DNA from: Kutzneria chonburiensis
GTDB taxonomy: Bacteria > Actinomycetota > Actinomycetes > Mycobacteriales > Pseudonocardiaceae
DNA: 64,000 nucleotides
Reading direction: 5' to 3'
NCBI RefSeq assembly: GCF_028622115.1
Contig: NZ_CP097263.1
Span: 1,550,001 to 1,614,000 of the forward strand
The notes under the pieces were generated by a model. That model was not told the DNA's origin. It was given only the letters and a program-made list of their open reading frames with translations, and did not search any database. The translations under genes and the position numbers were made by a program. Below, in pieces: positions 7,901 to 15,949 of the stretch. Every line of letters starts with the position of its first letter. The stretch's first letter is position 1.

Positions 7901-8451
7901 TCGACCTGGAGCCCGCGGAAGTCGAGCTGGTTCGCCGTCTTGCCGACGAAGACCAGCCCGCGGGCGTCGGTCAGGGCCTGCGGGAACGAGTACGACGGCT
8001 GGCCGAGCTCGGGCAGCCAGGTCCAGCTGGTCGGCGCGAAGCTGAAGAACCGCTTCACGATCTTGCCGCCGGTGGCCGGGATCTTGGTGACCCACTTGTC
8101 GCCGCCGCTCCAGTGCGAAGCCGGCCGCAGCTGAACGTACAGATCGTCGGTGGCGCTGTAGGTCAGGGCGAAGCCCTTGGACCGAGTCAGGTCGGCCTGT
8201 GCGTCGAACTGGTTGCCCAGCCACAGCACGGCCACATGCCACTCGGCGTTGAGGAAGGCCACCTTGGCCGCGTAGCCGTGGCCCTGGCGTACGAGCAGAC
8301 TGCCGGTCGCCGGCACGGTCGTGCCCTCGCCGGAGGCCAGCCACTGGGTGTAGCCGTCGATCGAGGGCGTAGTGCAGGGGGAGGCGTAGGCCGGTGCGCC
8401 GACCAAGGTCGACAGCACGCAGGCGAGCGCCACTAACGTCCTGGTGATCAT
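7876..8451 (-). CDS. Secreted protein of unknown function
   Basis: The 191-residue protein has a clear signal peptide (MITRTLVALACVLSTLVGAPAYA) and a beta-rich, Trp-rich body (WLASGEGTTVP, AVLWLGNQF, ASHWSGGDKWVTKIP, SWTWLPELG). This resembles a small carbohydrate-binding or jelly-roll protein, but I do not recognise a family. It shares its promoter region divergently with the DeoR/LacI-type regulator, and an operator-like repeat lies between them, so it may belong to that sugar regulon. It is convergent with the Endo H gene. Confidence 0.75.
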   Translation of the reverse strand: MITRTLVALACVLSTLVGAPAYASPCTTPSIDGYTQWLASGEGTTVPATGSLLVRQGHGYAAKVAFLNAEWHVAVLWLGNQFDAQADLTRSKGFALTYSATDDLYVQLRPASHWSGGDKWVTKIPATGGKIVKRFFSFAPTSWTWLPELGQPSYSFPQALTDARGLVFVGKTANQLDFRGLQVDGYRPPHV

Positions 8452-8513
8452 GCTCGGGAAGCTAGCAGGGCCGCCGGCTCCGCTGGAGGGCCAGAAACGC
8501 TATGCTGCCCCGA

Positions 8514-8528
8514 ACGATCAAACGATCA
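8514..8528. promoter_or_regulatory. CGATCA repeat, putative operator of the DeoR-type regulator
   Basis: ACGATCAAACGATCA (8514-8528) contains two direct ACGATCA units. It lies just downstream of a TATGCT -10 (8501-8506) and 11 bases before the regulator ATG, suiting autorepression. The inverted form GTTTGATCG recurs at 9593-9601 before the structural genes. Confidence 0.5.
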
Positions 8529-8539
8529 GAAGGGCGATC

Positions 8540-9598
8540 ATGCGGGAACCGGGCGAGGAGCGGCGGCGGCGGATACTGGCCGCGGTCGACGGCCGTGGGC
8601 AGGCTCGGGTCACCGATCTGGCCGCTGAGCTGGACGTTTCCATCGTGACGGTGCGCCGCGACGTGGAGCAGCTGGCCGTGGACGGCAAGCTCGCGCGCGG
8701 CCACGGCGTGGTCCGGTCGCTGCACGCGCCGCCGCCACTGCGCCCCAAGGACAACGCGGTGGCCTTGGTGATCCCCGAGCGGCACGCGTACCTGGACGAG
8801 GCGGTCAACGGTGCCCGCGCCGCGCTGGAGGCGGCCGGCATGCGGGCCGTGCTGCACATCGCGCCGCGGGTCGCCGGGGCCGAGCGGCCGATCGCGGAGC
8901 GGATCGTCGCCGACGGGGTGCGCGGCCTGCTGATTGCGCCGCGCTGGCGGACGTTGGCCGACGAGGAGGCCGACTACCGGTGGCTCGCCGGGCTGGACGT
9001 CCCGGTCGTGTTGATGGAACGCCAGCCTCGCCCCGGCAGTGTGCTGCACGAGACCGATTCGGCCTGCACCGATCACTGGTACGGCATGCACATGGCGGTC
9101 GACCACCTGGTCGGGCTCGGCCACCGTCGCCTGGTGCTGGCGGCCCGGGACGACAGCCCGACCGCCCGCACGCTGCGGTCGGCTTTCGTCGAGATCTGCG
9201 CGGCCCGGCCGGAGATCGAGGACTGGGCGATCACGCTCAGCGCCCCGGACGCGTGCGCCGATCCGACCGTGCCGGACATCTCGCCGCCGGTGGTCGAGCT
9301 GATCCGGTCGGTGGCGGCGACGGCCGCGATCATGCACAGCGATGTCGACGCGTTGATGCTGTGTCAGCAGCTCGAGGCGGCCGGGATCCGGGTGCCGGCG
9401 AACTGCTCGGTGGTGGCCTATGACGACGTCGTCGCGCCGATGGGCAGCACCGCTCTGACCGCCGTCGCGCCGCCCAAGGCCGAGGTCGGGCGGGCGGCGG
9501 CCGAGCTGCTGCTGGCTCGGCTGGCCGACCGGGGCCGGCCCCGGCGGGTGGCCGTGCTGCCCGAACTGAAGATCCGCGCCTCGACTGTGAGCGTTTGA
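8540..9598 (+). CDS. DeoR-type HTH fused to a LacI-type sugar-binding domain (transcriptional regulator)
   Basis: Residues 1-60 form a DeoR winged helix (EERRRRILAAVDGRGQARVT, DLAAELDVSIVTVRRDVEQL). Residues from about 75 form a periplasmic-binding-protein-like LacI sensor (DNAVALVIPERHAYLDEAVNGA, HMAVDHLVGLGHRRLV, CSVVAYDDVVAPM, LTAVAPPKAEVGRAAAELLL). Most DeoR regulators carry a sugar-phosphate isomerase-like domain instead, so this one probably senses a free sugar. The start ATG 8540 has an AGAAGGG ribosome site. It precedes and probably controls the sugar-acid/GH9 genes downstream. Confidence 0.9.
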   Translation: MREPGEERRRRILAAVDGRGQARVTDLAAELDVSIVTVRRDVEQLAVDGKLARGHGVVRSLHAPPPLRPKDNAVALVIPERHAYLDEAVNGARAALEAAGMRAVLHIAPRVAGAERPIAERIVADGVRGLLIAPRWRTLADEEADYRWLAGLDVPVVLMERQPRPGSVLHETDSACTDHWYGMHMAVDHLVGLGHRRLVLAARDDSPTARTLRSAFVEICAARPEIEDWAITLSAPDACADPTVPDISPPVVELIRSVAATAAIMHSDVDALMLCQQLEAAGIRVPANCSVVAYDDVVAPMGSTALTAVAPPKAEVGRAAAELLLARLADRGRPRRVAVLPELKIRASTVSV

Positions 9599-9601
9599 TC
9601 G
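9593..9601. promoter_or_regulatory. Second CGATCAAAC site before the hydrolase operon
   Basis: GTTTGATCG is the exact complement of the CGATCAAAC seen upstream of the regulator. Related ATTATCG and ATGATTG bases follow to 9618. It overlaps the regulator stop codon and lies about 50 bases before the dehydrogenase start, consistent with one regulon. Confidence 0.45.
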
Positions 9602-9652
9602 AATTATCGGGTATGATTGACCGTAAAGCGTTCATCCGCACATACTCGGGTC

Positions 9653-10660
9653 GTGCGTCGACCCCGAACCGCTCTCGCCATGGCTCCGGCCGCTGCCGCC
9701 GCCGTGCTCGACGAACCCGCGCTGGCCGCCCTCCGCCGGGTGTGTGAGCTGGTCCCTGGACCGGCCCTGGACGACCTCGGCTCGGCGCGGGCTCGTGCCG
9801 TGTTGCGGAACACCGAAGTGCTGGTCACCGGCTGGGGCTGCCCGCCGTTGGACGCCGCCGTGTTGGCCACGGCGCCACGGCTGCGCGCGGTGGTGCACAC
9901 CGGCGGCTCCGTGCGCGGGCACGTCACCGACGAATGCTGGGCGCGGGGTATCGAGGTCTCCTCGGCGGCCGGGGCCAATGCGCTGCCGGTCGCCGAGTAC
10001 ACGGTCGCGATGATCCTGCTGAGCGGCAAGAAGGTTCTGGAACGGGCCCGCGAGTACCGGGCCGCGAGGCAGGTGGAGGACTGGCTCACGGTGCCGGCGA
10101 ACGTCGGCAACTACGACCGCACGGTCGGCATTCTGTCCGCGTCGATGATCGGTCGCCGGGTGATCGAACTGTTGCGGCAGCACAGTTTCCGGATCCTGCT
10201 GCACGATCCGTACGTCAGCGCGGCCGAGGCCACCCACCTCGGCGCCGAAGCGGTTGGTCTGACCGACCTGTTCGCGTGCAGCGACATCGTCAGTGTGCAC
10301 ACTCCGCTGTTGCCGGCCACCCGTGGGCTGGTGAGCCGGGACCTGATCGCGTCGATGCGCCCGGACGCCATGCTGATCAACACCGCTCGCGGCGCGATCG
10401 TCGATCAGGACGCGTTGGCCGAGGCCACCGCCGCCGGCCGCGTGCGTGCGGTGCTCGACGTCACCGAGCCGGAGGTGCTGCCGGCCGGCCATCCGTTGTG
10501 GGAGCACGACAATGTGCTGATCACACCGCACCTCGCCGGCTCGCAGGGCACCGAGTGGCGTCGCCTGGCCACGGCCGCGGTCGCCGAAGTGGCGCGGTGG
10601 GCGGCGGGCCGGGGTTTCGCGCATCCGGTGCCGCCGGAGTCGATGGGGCGCAGCGCATGA
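9653..10660 (+). CDS. D-isomer-specific 2-hydroxyacid dehydrogenase family protein
   Basis: The 335-residue protein has the formate/glycerate dehydrogenase layout: an N-terminal substrate domain, an NAD-binding domain (TVGILSASMIGRRVIELL; the usual GxGxxG is altered to ILSASMIG), the segment MRPDAMLINTARGAIVDQDAL with catalytic Arg, then VTEPEVLPAGHPLW and ITPHLAGSQG with the catalytic His. It would reduce a 2-oxo acid or oxidise a sugar acid. GTG 9653 is my start choice; a TTG at 9617 would overlap the operator. It begins an operon whose next gene overlaps by four bases. Confidence 0.85.
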   Translation: MRRPRTALAMAPAAAAAVLDEPALAALRRVCELVPGPALDDLGSARARAVLRNTEVLVTGWGCPPLDAAVLATAPRLRAVVHTGGSVRGHVTDECWARGIEVSSAAGANALPVAEYTVAMILLSGKKVLERAREYRAARQVEDWLTVPANVGNYDRTVGILSASMIGRRVIELLRQHSFRILLHDPYVSAAEATHLGAEAVGLTDLFACSDIVSVHTPLLPATRGLVSRDLIASMRPDAMLINTARGAIVDQDALAEATAAGRVRAVLDVTEPEVLPAGHPLWEHDNVLITPHLAGSQGTEWRRLATAAVAEVARWAAGRGFAHPVPPESMGRSA

Positions 10661-12474
10661 CCGCGGACCGCGAGCTCAGCCCCCACACCGGCTATACCCG
10701 CCGGCACTGGGAGGCGGTCGCCGACGGCCTCGTCGAGGCGGCGTGGCGGTGGGCGAGCCCCCACGGAGCGCTGCTCGACCTGCCGGGTCCGCCCTCGTCC
10801 AACGGAGTGCGCTCGGACGGGCTCGAAGGCTACGCCAGGACTTTCCTCGCTGCGGCGTTCCGCATCGCGGGCGCGGGCGGCGACGACCCGCACGGCTGGC
10901 TGGAGCGCTACGCCGAGGGCATCGGCGCCGGCACCCGCACGCCCGGCCGCGACGACGCCGAGTCGTGGCCGGTGATTCTTGACCATGACGTCGCCGGCCA
11001 ACCCATGGTGGAGTCCGCCTCGGTGGCGCTCGGCCTGCGGCTGACCCGGCCGTGGCTGTGGGACCGCCTCGACGAGCCGACGCAGGACCGCGTCGAGTAC
11101 TGGCTGCGCGGTGCGCTCAGGCACGTGCCGTCGCCCAACAACTGGTACCTGTTCCCGTTCACCGTGGCCGGTTTCCTGGACTCCGTCGGCCGCGGCGACG
11201 CCGAGACCGCCCATGCCCGTTGGCGTGCGCTCGAGCTGCTGGACACGTGGTACCAGGGCGATGGCTGGTACTCGGACGGTGACGGCCGGGCCTTCGACTA
11301 CTACAACGGCTGGGCGCTGCACCTCTACCCGGTGCTTGACGGGTACTTGGCCGGCAAAGCGGATGGCGAAAGGCTGCGGCGACATCTGGCCGACCTGTCG
11401 CTGATGTTCGGCGGCGACGGCGCGCCGCTGCACTTCGGGCGGTCGCTGACCTACCGGTTCGCCGCCACGGCGGCCGTCGGCCTCGGGGCGGTCACCGGCG
11501 AAACGCCGTTGGCCCCAGGGGTTTCCCGTCGGCTGCTCAGCGGCACGCTGCGGTACTTCCTCGACCACGGCGCGGTCGACGCGACGGGGTTGTTGTCCGT
11601 CGGCTGGCACGGTGCGCATCCGCCGACCGCGCAACACTACTCCGGTCCGGGGTCGCCGTACTGGGCAGCAAAGGCCTTCGTGTGCCTGCTCGCCGGGCCA
11701 GATCATCCATTGTGGACTGATATGGAACTGCCGGCACCGGTTGAGGAGGCCGACCACGTTGTGGCGATGCCGACGCCGGGCCTGCTGCTTCAGTCCACTG
11801 TGGCCGACGGCATCGTCCGGCTGCACAACCATGGCAGCGATCACGTGCGCCCGGAGGAGGGCGAGTCGGCGGCCGGCGACGATCCCCACTACGGCCGGCT
11901 GGCCTACTCCACCCGGACCGGGCCGACCGCGCGCGGCAACATCGCCGACAACCACCTCAACGTCATCGTGGACGGGATCGGCAGCGTGCGGCGGCGTATC
12001 CACCCGCTGGACAGCGGGCCGGACTGGGCTGCTTCCTGGCATCGGCCCGTGTTCGTGTCGGGATCGCCGATGCGGCCGGGCCTGCGGGTGGAAAGCTTCA
12101 CGCTGGCCCGCGGGCCGTGGGAGCTGCGCGTGCATCGCGTGATCGCCGCACCCTGCGGCAGCCGGGTCGAGCTGACCGGCTGGGCGGCGGCGGAGGACCT
12201 GACATCGTTGCTGTTTCCCCTCCACGGCTGGGAGTCCGCCGACATGGCCCGAGCGCCGCACGGCACGGCGTTCACCCGGTGGGCCACGACGCCCCGGCTC
12301 GGCGCGGATGTCGAAGGCACCGCCCTGTTCGTCGCGCTGGCCGTGCTCACGGCCGATACGCCGCCGTCGCCGCCGCTCGTCGAAGTCCCCGACGACGAGC
12401 TGGTTCTCGTGCACTGGCGGGACGGCCGGCACACCCGAATCGCCCTCGATCCCTTGGTGGTGACCCACTCGTGA
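10657..12474 (+). CDS. DUF2264 family protein, predicted polysaccharide-active enzyme
   Basis: The 605-residue protein belongs to DUF2264. The N-terminal half is an alpha-helical toroid (SNGVRSDGLEGYARTFL, PSPNNWYLFPFTVAGFLDSVG, WYSDGDGRAFDYYNGWALHL). A beta-rich C-terminal part follows (GNIADNHLNVIVDG). Such folds occur in uronic-acid-acting hydrolases and lyases. There is no signal peptide, so it acts inside the cell, probably on imported oligosaccharides. It is translationally coupled at both ends (ATGA with the dehydrogenase, GTGA with the GH9 gene). The specific activity is unknown. Confidence 0.85.
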   Translation: MTADRELSPHTGYTRRHWEAVADGLVEAAWRWASPHGALLDLPGPPSSNGVRSDGLEGYARTFLAAAFRIAGAGGDDPHGWLERYAEGIGAGTRTPGRDDAESWPVILDHDVAGQPMVESASVALGLRLTRPWLWDRLDEPTQDRVEYWLRGALRHVPSPNNWYLFPFTVAGFLDSVGRGDAETAHARWRALELLDTWYQGDGWYSDGDGRAFDYYNGWALHLYPVLDGYLAGKADGERLRRHLADLSLMFGGDGAPLHFGRSLTYRFAATAAVGLGAVTGETPLAPGVSRRLLSGTLRYFLDHGAVDATGLLSVGWHGAHPPTAQHYSGPGSPYWAAKAFVCLLAGPDHPLWTDMELPAPVEEADHVVAMPTPGLLLQSTVADGIVRLHNHGSDHVRPEEGESAAGDDPHYGRLAYSTRTGPTARGNIADNHLNVIVDGIGSVRRRIHPLDSGPDWAASWHRPVFVSGSPMRPGLRVESFTLARGPWELRVHRVIAAPCGSRVELTGWAAAEDLTSLLFPLHGWESADMARAPHGTAFTRWATTPRLGADVEGTALFVALAVLTADTPPSPPLVEVPDDELVLVHWRDGRHTRIALDPLVVTHS

Positions 12475-14645
12475 GAAGAGTCCTGCTGGTCATGACCGCC
12501 GCCCTGGTTGTCGGCCTCGCGCCGCCGGCCCATGCCGACGGCTATGAACGCGTGCTCAACGGCTCATTCGCCGCCGGCAAGTCGCCATGGTGGAGCAGCG
12601 GCAGCACACCGTCCCGAGTGGACACCGGCCGGCTGTGCGCCGACGTCCCGGCGGGCACGGCCCATCCGTGGGACTCGATGATCGGCCAGAACGACATCCC
12701 GCTCGAGGCCGGCCAGCCGTACACGCTGCGGTTCACGGCCTCCGCCACGGCGAACGTGACGATCCGCGCCGGCCTGGCGCTGGCCGTGCCGCCGAACACG
12801 ACCATGTTCACCAAGACCGCCGCAGTCACCAGCACGCCGAAGTCCTTCACCCTCACCGGCACCGCCACGACCGCCACCCTCAGCGGCCAACTGGGCTTCC
12901 AGCTGGGCGCGAACGGCGGCGCTTACACCTTCTGCCTGGACGACGTCTCTCTGACCGGTGGCCTGATCCCACCGGGCGGTGGGCACGACTACGGCTCGCC
13001 GGTGCGGGTGAACCAGCTCGGCTACCTCCCGTCCGGGCCCAAGCAAGCGTCCATTGTGGATCCGGCGACCCGACCGCTGCGCTGGCAGCTGCGCGACAAC
13101 ACCGGCAAAGTCGTTGACGGGGGCCGCACGCGGGTGCAGGGCGACGACGCCATGTCCGGCGATCACGTGCACATCGCCGACTTCTCCACCTTCCGGCGCA
13201 GCGGGCGCGGCTACACCCTGGCGGTCGGCGCGGCGGTCAGCGAACCCTTCGACATAGCCGAAAACCTCTACGACTCACTGCGCCGCGATGCGCTGGAATA
13301 CTTCTACCTCAACCAAAGCGGCATCCCGATCGACGCGCGGTACGCCGGACCGGCCTACGCGCGCCCGGCCGGGCACATCGGCGTTGCCCCGAACAAGGGC
13401 GACACCAGCGTGCCGTGCCTGCCCGGCACCTGCGACTACAGTCTCGACGTCTCGTTCGGCTGGTACGACGCCGGTGACCAGGGCAAGTACGTCGTCAACG
13501 GCGCACTGGCGGCCTGGCAGCTGATGGACATGCAGGAGCGGCAGCGCTCGGGCGACGGGCTGCTGTCCGTTCCGGAGAACCACAACGGCGTCCCGGACGT
13601 CCTCGACGAGTCCCGGTGGGAGATGGAATTCCTGCTGCGCATGCAGGTTCCGGCCGGGCAGGAGTTGGCCGGCATGGTGCACCACAAGATTCACGACCTG
13701 GCCTGGACGCCGCTGCCGACCATGCCGCAGGACGACCCGCAGCCGCGCTACCTGCACGCGCCGTCGACGGCGGCGACGTTGAACCTCGCGGCCGTGGGGG
13801 CCCAGTGCGCACGGGTATGGGCCAAGTGGGACAAGGCTTTCGCGCAGCGGTGCCTGACGGCGGCCAAGACGGCGTGGCAGGCGGCGTTGGCCCATCCCGC
13901 GATCTACGCGCCGGCCGACGACAGCGTGGGCGGTGGCGCGTACGCCGACACCGACGTGAGCGACGAGTTCTCCTGGGCGGCAGCGGAGTTGTATGCCACG
14001 ACAGGGGATCGCACGTACCTGAGCCACCTCACGGCCGAGATCACCCCGGACGGGTTCTCGTGGCGTGACACCGCAGCGCTGACCGATCTGACCATCGTCC
14101 GGCTCCCGTGGCGGTTCCCACCGGACCGGGTGTTCAAGGCACGGGCCCGGATCCTCAAGGTGGCCGACGAGTACGTGGCGAATGTGCGGTCCCAGGGATA
14201 TCCCAACCCGTACCGGCCCTCGGACGGCCGGTACGTGTGGGGTTCCAACAGTGCCACGGCCAACAACGCCCTGATCATCGCCACCGCTTACGACCTCACC
14301 GGCCGCCCCGGCTACCGCGACGCGGTGCTGGAGTCGATGGACTACCTGTTGGGCCGCAACGCGGTGAACCAGTCGTACATCACCGGCTACGGCGAACGGG
14401 CCAGCCACAACCAGCACAACCGGATCTTCGCCCACGAGCTGAATCCCGCGCTGCCCACCCCGCCGCCCGGCTCGCTGGCCGGCGGTCCAAACTCCGGCCT
14501 CGACGATCCGGTGGCGCAGCAGAACCTGCCGGGCTGCGCGCCGGCCAAGTGCTATCTCGACGAGATCGACTCGTACTCCACCAACGAGGTGGCGATCAAC
14601 TGGAACTCCGCGCTGGCCTGGATCACCGCCTTCGCCGACGCTTGA
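12471..14645 (+). CDS. Secreted GH9 endoglucanase with CBM4/9 and CelD-N domains
   Basis: A signal peptide (about 23 residues, MTAALVVGLAPPAHA) leads into a CBM4_9-type module (VLNGSFAAGKSPWW, about 25-165). An Ig-like CelD-N domain follows (VRVNQLGYLPSGPKQASIVD, about 178-265), then the GH9 toroid with VSFGWYDAGDQGKYVVNG (the two catalytic Asp residues) and the C-terminal EIDSYSTNEVAINWNSAL with the Glu acid. Length is 724 residues. It cleaves beta-1,4-glucans such as cellulose or mixed-linkage glucan. GTG 12471 overlaps the previous stop by four bases. Confidence 0.95.
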   Translation: MRRVLLVMTAALVVGLAPPAHADGYERVLNGSFAAGKSPWWSSGSTPSRVDTGRLCADVPAGTAHPWDSMIGQNDIPLEAGQPYTLRFTASATANVTIRAGLALAVPPNTTMFTKTAAVTSTPKSFTLTGTATTATLSGQLGFQLGANGGAYTFCLDDVSLTGGLIPPGGGHDYGSPVRVNQLGYLPSGPKQASIVDPATRPLRWQLRDNTGKVVDGGRTRVQGDDAMSGDHVHIADFSTFRRSGRGYTLAVGAAVSEPFDIAENLYDSLRRDALEYFYLNQSGIPIDARYAGPAYARPAGHIGVAPNKGDTSVPCLPGTCDYSLDVSFGWYDAGDQGKYVVNGALAAWQLMDMQERQRSGDGLLSVPENHNGVPDVLDESRWEMEFLLRMQVPAGQELAGMVHHKIHDLAWTPLPTMPQDDPQPRYLHAPSTAATLNLAAVGAQCARVWAKWDKAFAQRCLTAAKTAWQAALAHPAIYAPADDSVGGGAYADTDVSDEFSWAAAELYATTGDRTYLSHLTAEITPDGFSWRDTAALTDLTIVRLPWRFPPDRVFKARARILKVADEYVANVRSQGYPNPYRPSDGRYVWGSNSATANNALIIATAYDLTGRPGYRDAVLESMDYLLGRNAVNQSYITGYGERASHNQHNRIFAHELNPALPTPPPGSLAGGPNSGLDDPVAQQNLPGCAPAKCYLDEIDSYSTNEVAINWNSALAWITAFADA

Positions 14646-14658
14646 AAGGAGGTCCACA

Positions 14659-15166
14659 ATGAGGTGGACCGTCCCGGCAGTACTGCTGTTGCTGGCGTGC
14701 GCCGTCCCGGCGCACGCCGCCACGACCGGCTTCTACGTCAATCCGGACTCCGCCCCGGCGGTGTGGGTCCGGGACAACCCGGGCGACTCCCGCGCGAGCG
14801 CCATCCAGTCGGCCATCGCCGGCCAGCCGATCGCCCGCTGGTTCGGCGACGACGCCGATATCGGCGGTGTCGAACTTGTCCACCACCAGCTCGTCGATCA
14901 CCTACGCCAACTCGATCAACGCCTCCCTCGGATACACCGCCGGGTTCGTGATCGACACCAGCCGCAACGGCAACGGCTCCAACGGCGAGTGGTGCAACCC
15001 GGCCGGGCGCAAGCTCGGCCCGACACCTCGAACCGGCGGCGGCGCCGACATGCTGCTGTGGATCAAGACACCGGGCGTGTCCGACGGCAAATGCGGCGTC
15101 GCGCCCACGGTGCCCGCCGGTCAGTTCAGCCCGGACCTGGCCGTTCGACTGATCAACGGCACCTGA
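14659..15166 (+). pseudogene. GH6 cellulase remnant with internal deletion and frameshift
   Basis: A strong AAAGGAGGT site precedes a signal peptide and the GH6 start (TGFYVNPDSAPAVWVRDNPG, IAGQPIARWFGD). At about 14865 the reading jumps to the next frame, which carries the GH6 C-terminus (ITYANSINASLGYTAGFVID, TSRNGNGSNGEWCNP, GADMLLWIKTPGVSDG, FSPDLAVRLI). The central part of the catalytic domain, well over 100 residues in a normal GH6, is missing. No functional enzyme can be made. The next gene starts on its stop codon, so the remnant still sits in the operon. Confidence 0.85.
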
Positions 15167-15894
15167 TGGCGTGGCGGTTCGCGGTGAGCACGCTGGGCCT
15201 GCCCGGCGTGCCGCTGGCCGAAGCCGCGCGGATCGCCCTCGCGCACGGCTGCGAGGGGCTGGAGATCCGCGTTCACCCCGACGAGGAGGTCCACCTCGGC
15301 ATGACCTCGGCGGTCGTGCTCGACGCCGGGCTGGCAATCGCGTGCCTGGCCGGCTACGCCAAGGTGTGTGCGCCGGGGCCGGACGCGCCCGTGATCGCCG
15401 AGCTCCGGGCCTTGATCGACCTCGCGTACGAGCTCGGCGCCCCGGCGATCCGGGTGTTCCCCGGCGGTGACGGCCGGCCGCACGAGCGGATCGCCGCGGT
15501 GCTCGACGACCTGCGGGCGGCCGGGGTGCGGCTGCTGGTCGAGACCCACGATTCGCACCCGACCGGCGAGGCCGCGCGGCGCATCGTCGAACCGTTCGAG
15601 CCGGCCGACGTCGCGGTGCTGTGGGACGCGGTGCATCCGTGGCGGCATGGCGAGTCGCCGACCCGTACCCGCGAGGTGCTCGGCGAGTACCTCGGCTACT
15701 TCCAGCTCAAGGATGCCCGCGCGGCCGATCCGACACCGCTGCCGCCCGGTGACGGGGAAGTGCCGCTCGCTGAGTGCGCCGCCGTGCTCCGGGAATGGTC
15801 GGGATGGGTCTCGCTGGAGTGGGAGCGGGCCTGGTACCCGGACCTGCCGCCGGTCGAGGTCGCCCTGCGCGCTGCCGCCCGCTGGCTGCTGTGA
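15166..15894 (+). CDS. Sugar phosphate isomerase/epimerase (xylose isomerase-like TIM barrel)
   Basis: The 242-residue protein shows the AP-endonuclease-2/xylose-isomerase-like barrel: RFAVSTLGLPG, CEGLEIRVHPDEE, GAPAIRVFPGGDG, VRLLVETHDSHPTGE with metal-binding Glu/His, VAVLWDAVHPW, YFQLKDARA and a final VSLEWERAWYPDLPP. It would isomerise a keto or aldo sugar released by the hydrolases upstream. Its ATG overlaps the GH6 remnant stop (TGATG). Confidence 0.85.
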   Translation: MAWRFAVSTLGLPGVPLAEAARIALAHGCEGLEIRVHPDEEVHLGMTSAVVLDAGLAIACLAGYAKVCAPGPDAPVIAELRALIDLAYELGAPAIRVFPGGDGRPHERIAAVLDDLRAAGVRLLVETHDSHPTGEAARRIVEPFEPADVAVLWDAVHPWRHGESPTRTREVLGEYLGYFQLKDARAADPTPLPPGDGEVPLAECAAVLREWSGWVSLEWERAWYPDLPPVEVALRAAARWLL

Positions 15895-15909
15895 CCTGCG
15901 GTTATCCTG

Positions 15910-15941
15910 CTATACGCACGGTGTATACACGCAGTGTATAG
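15910..15941. promoter_or_regulatory. TATACAC palindrome and leaderless promoter of the glycosyltransferase gene
   Basis: TATACAC-GCA-GTGTATA (15924-15940) is a perfect palindrome, with a further CTATACGC half at 15910. TATAGT at 15937-15942 is a good -10 and places transcription start at or next to the ATG at 15950. A similar arrangement precedes the ABC transporter at 17434-17465. Confidence 0.6.
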
Positions 15942-15949
15942 TCCGATGT

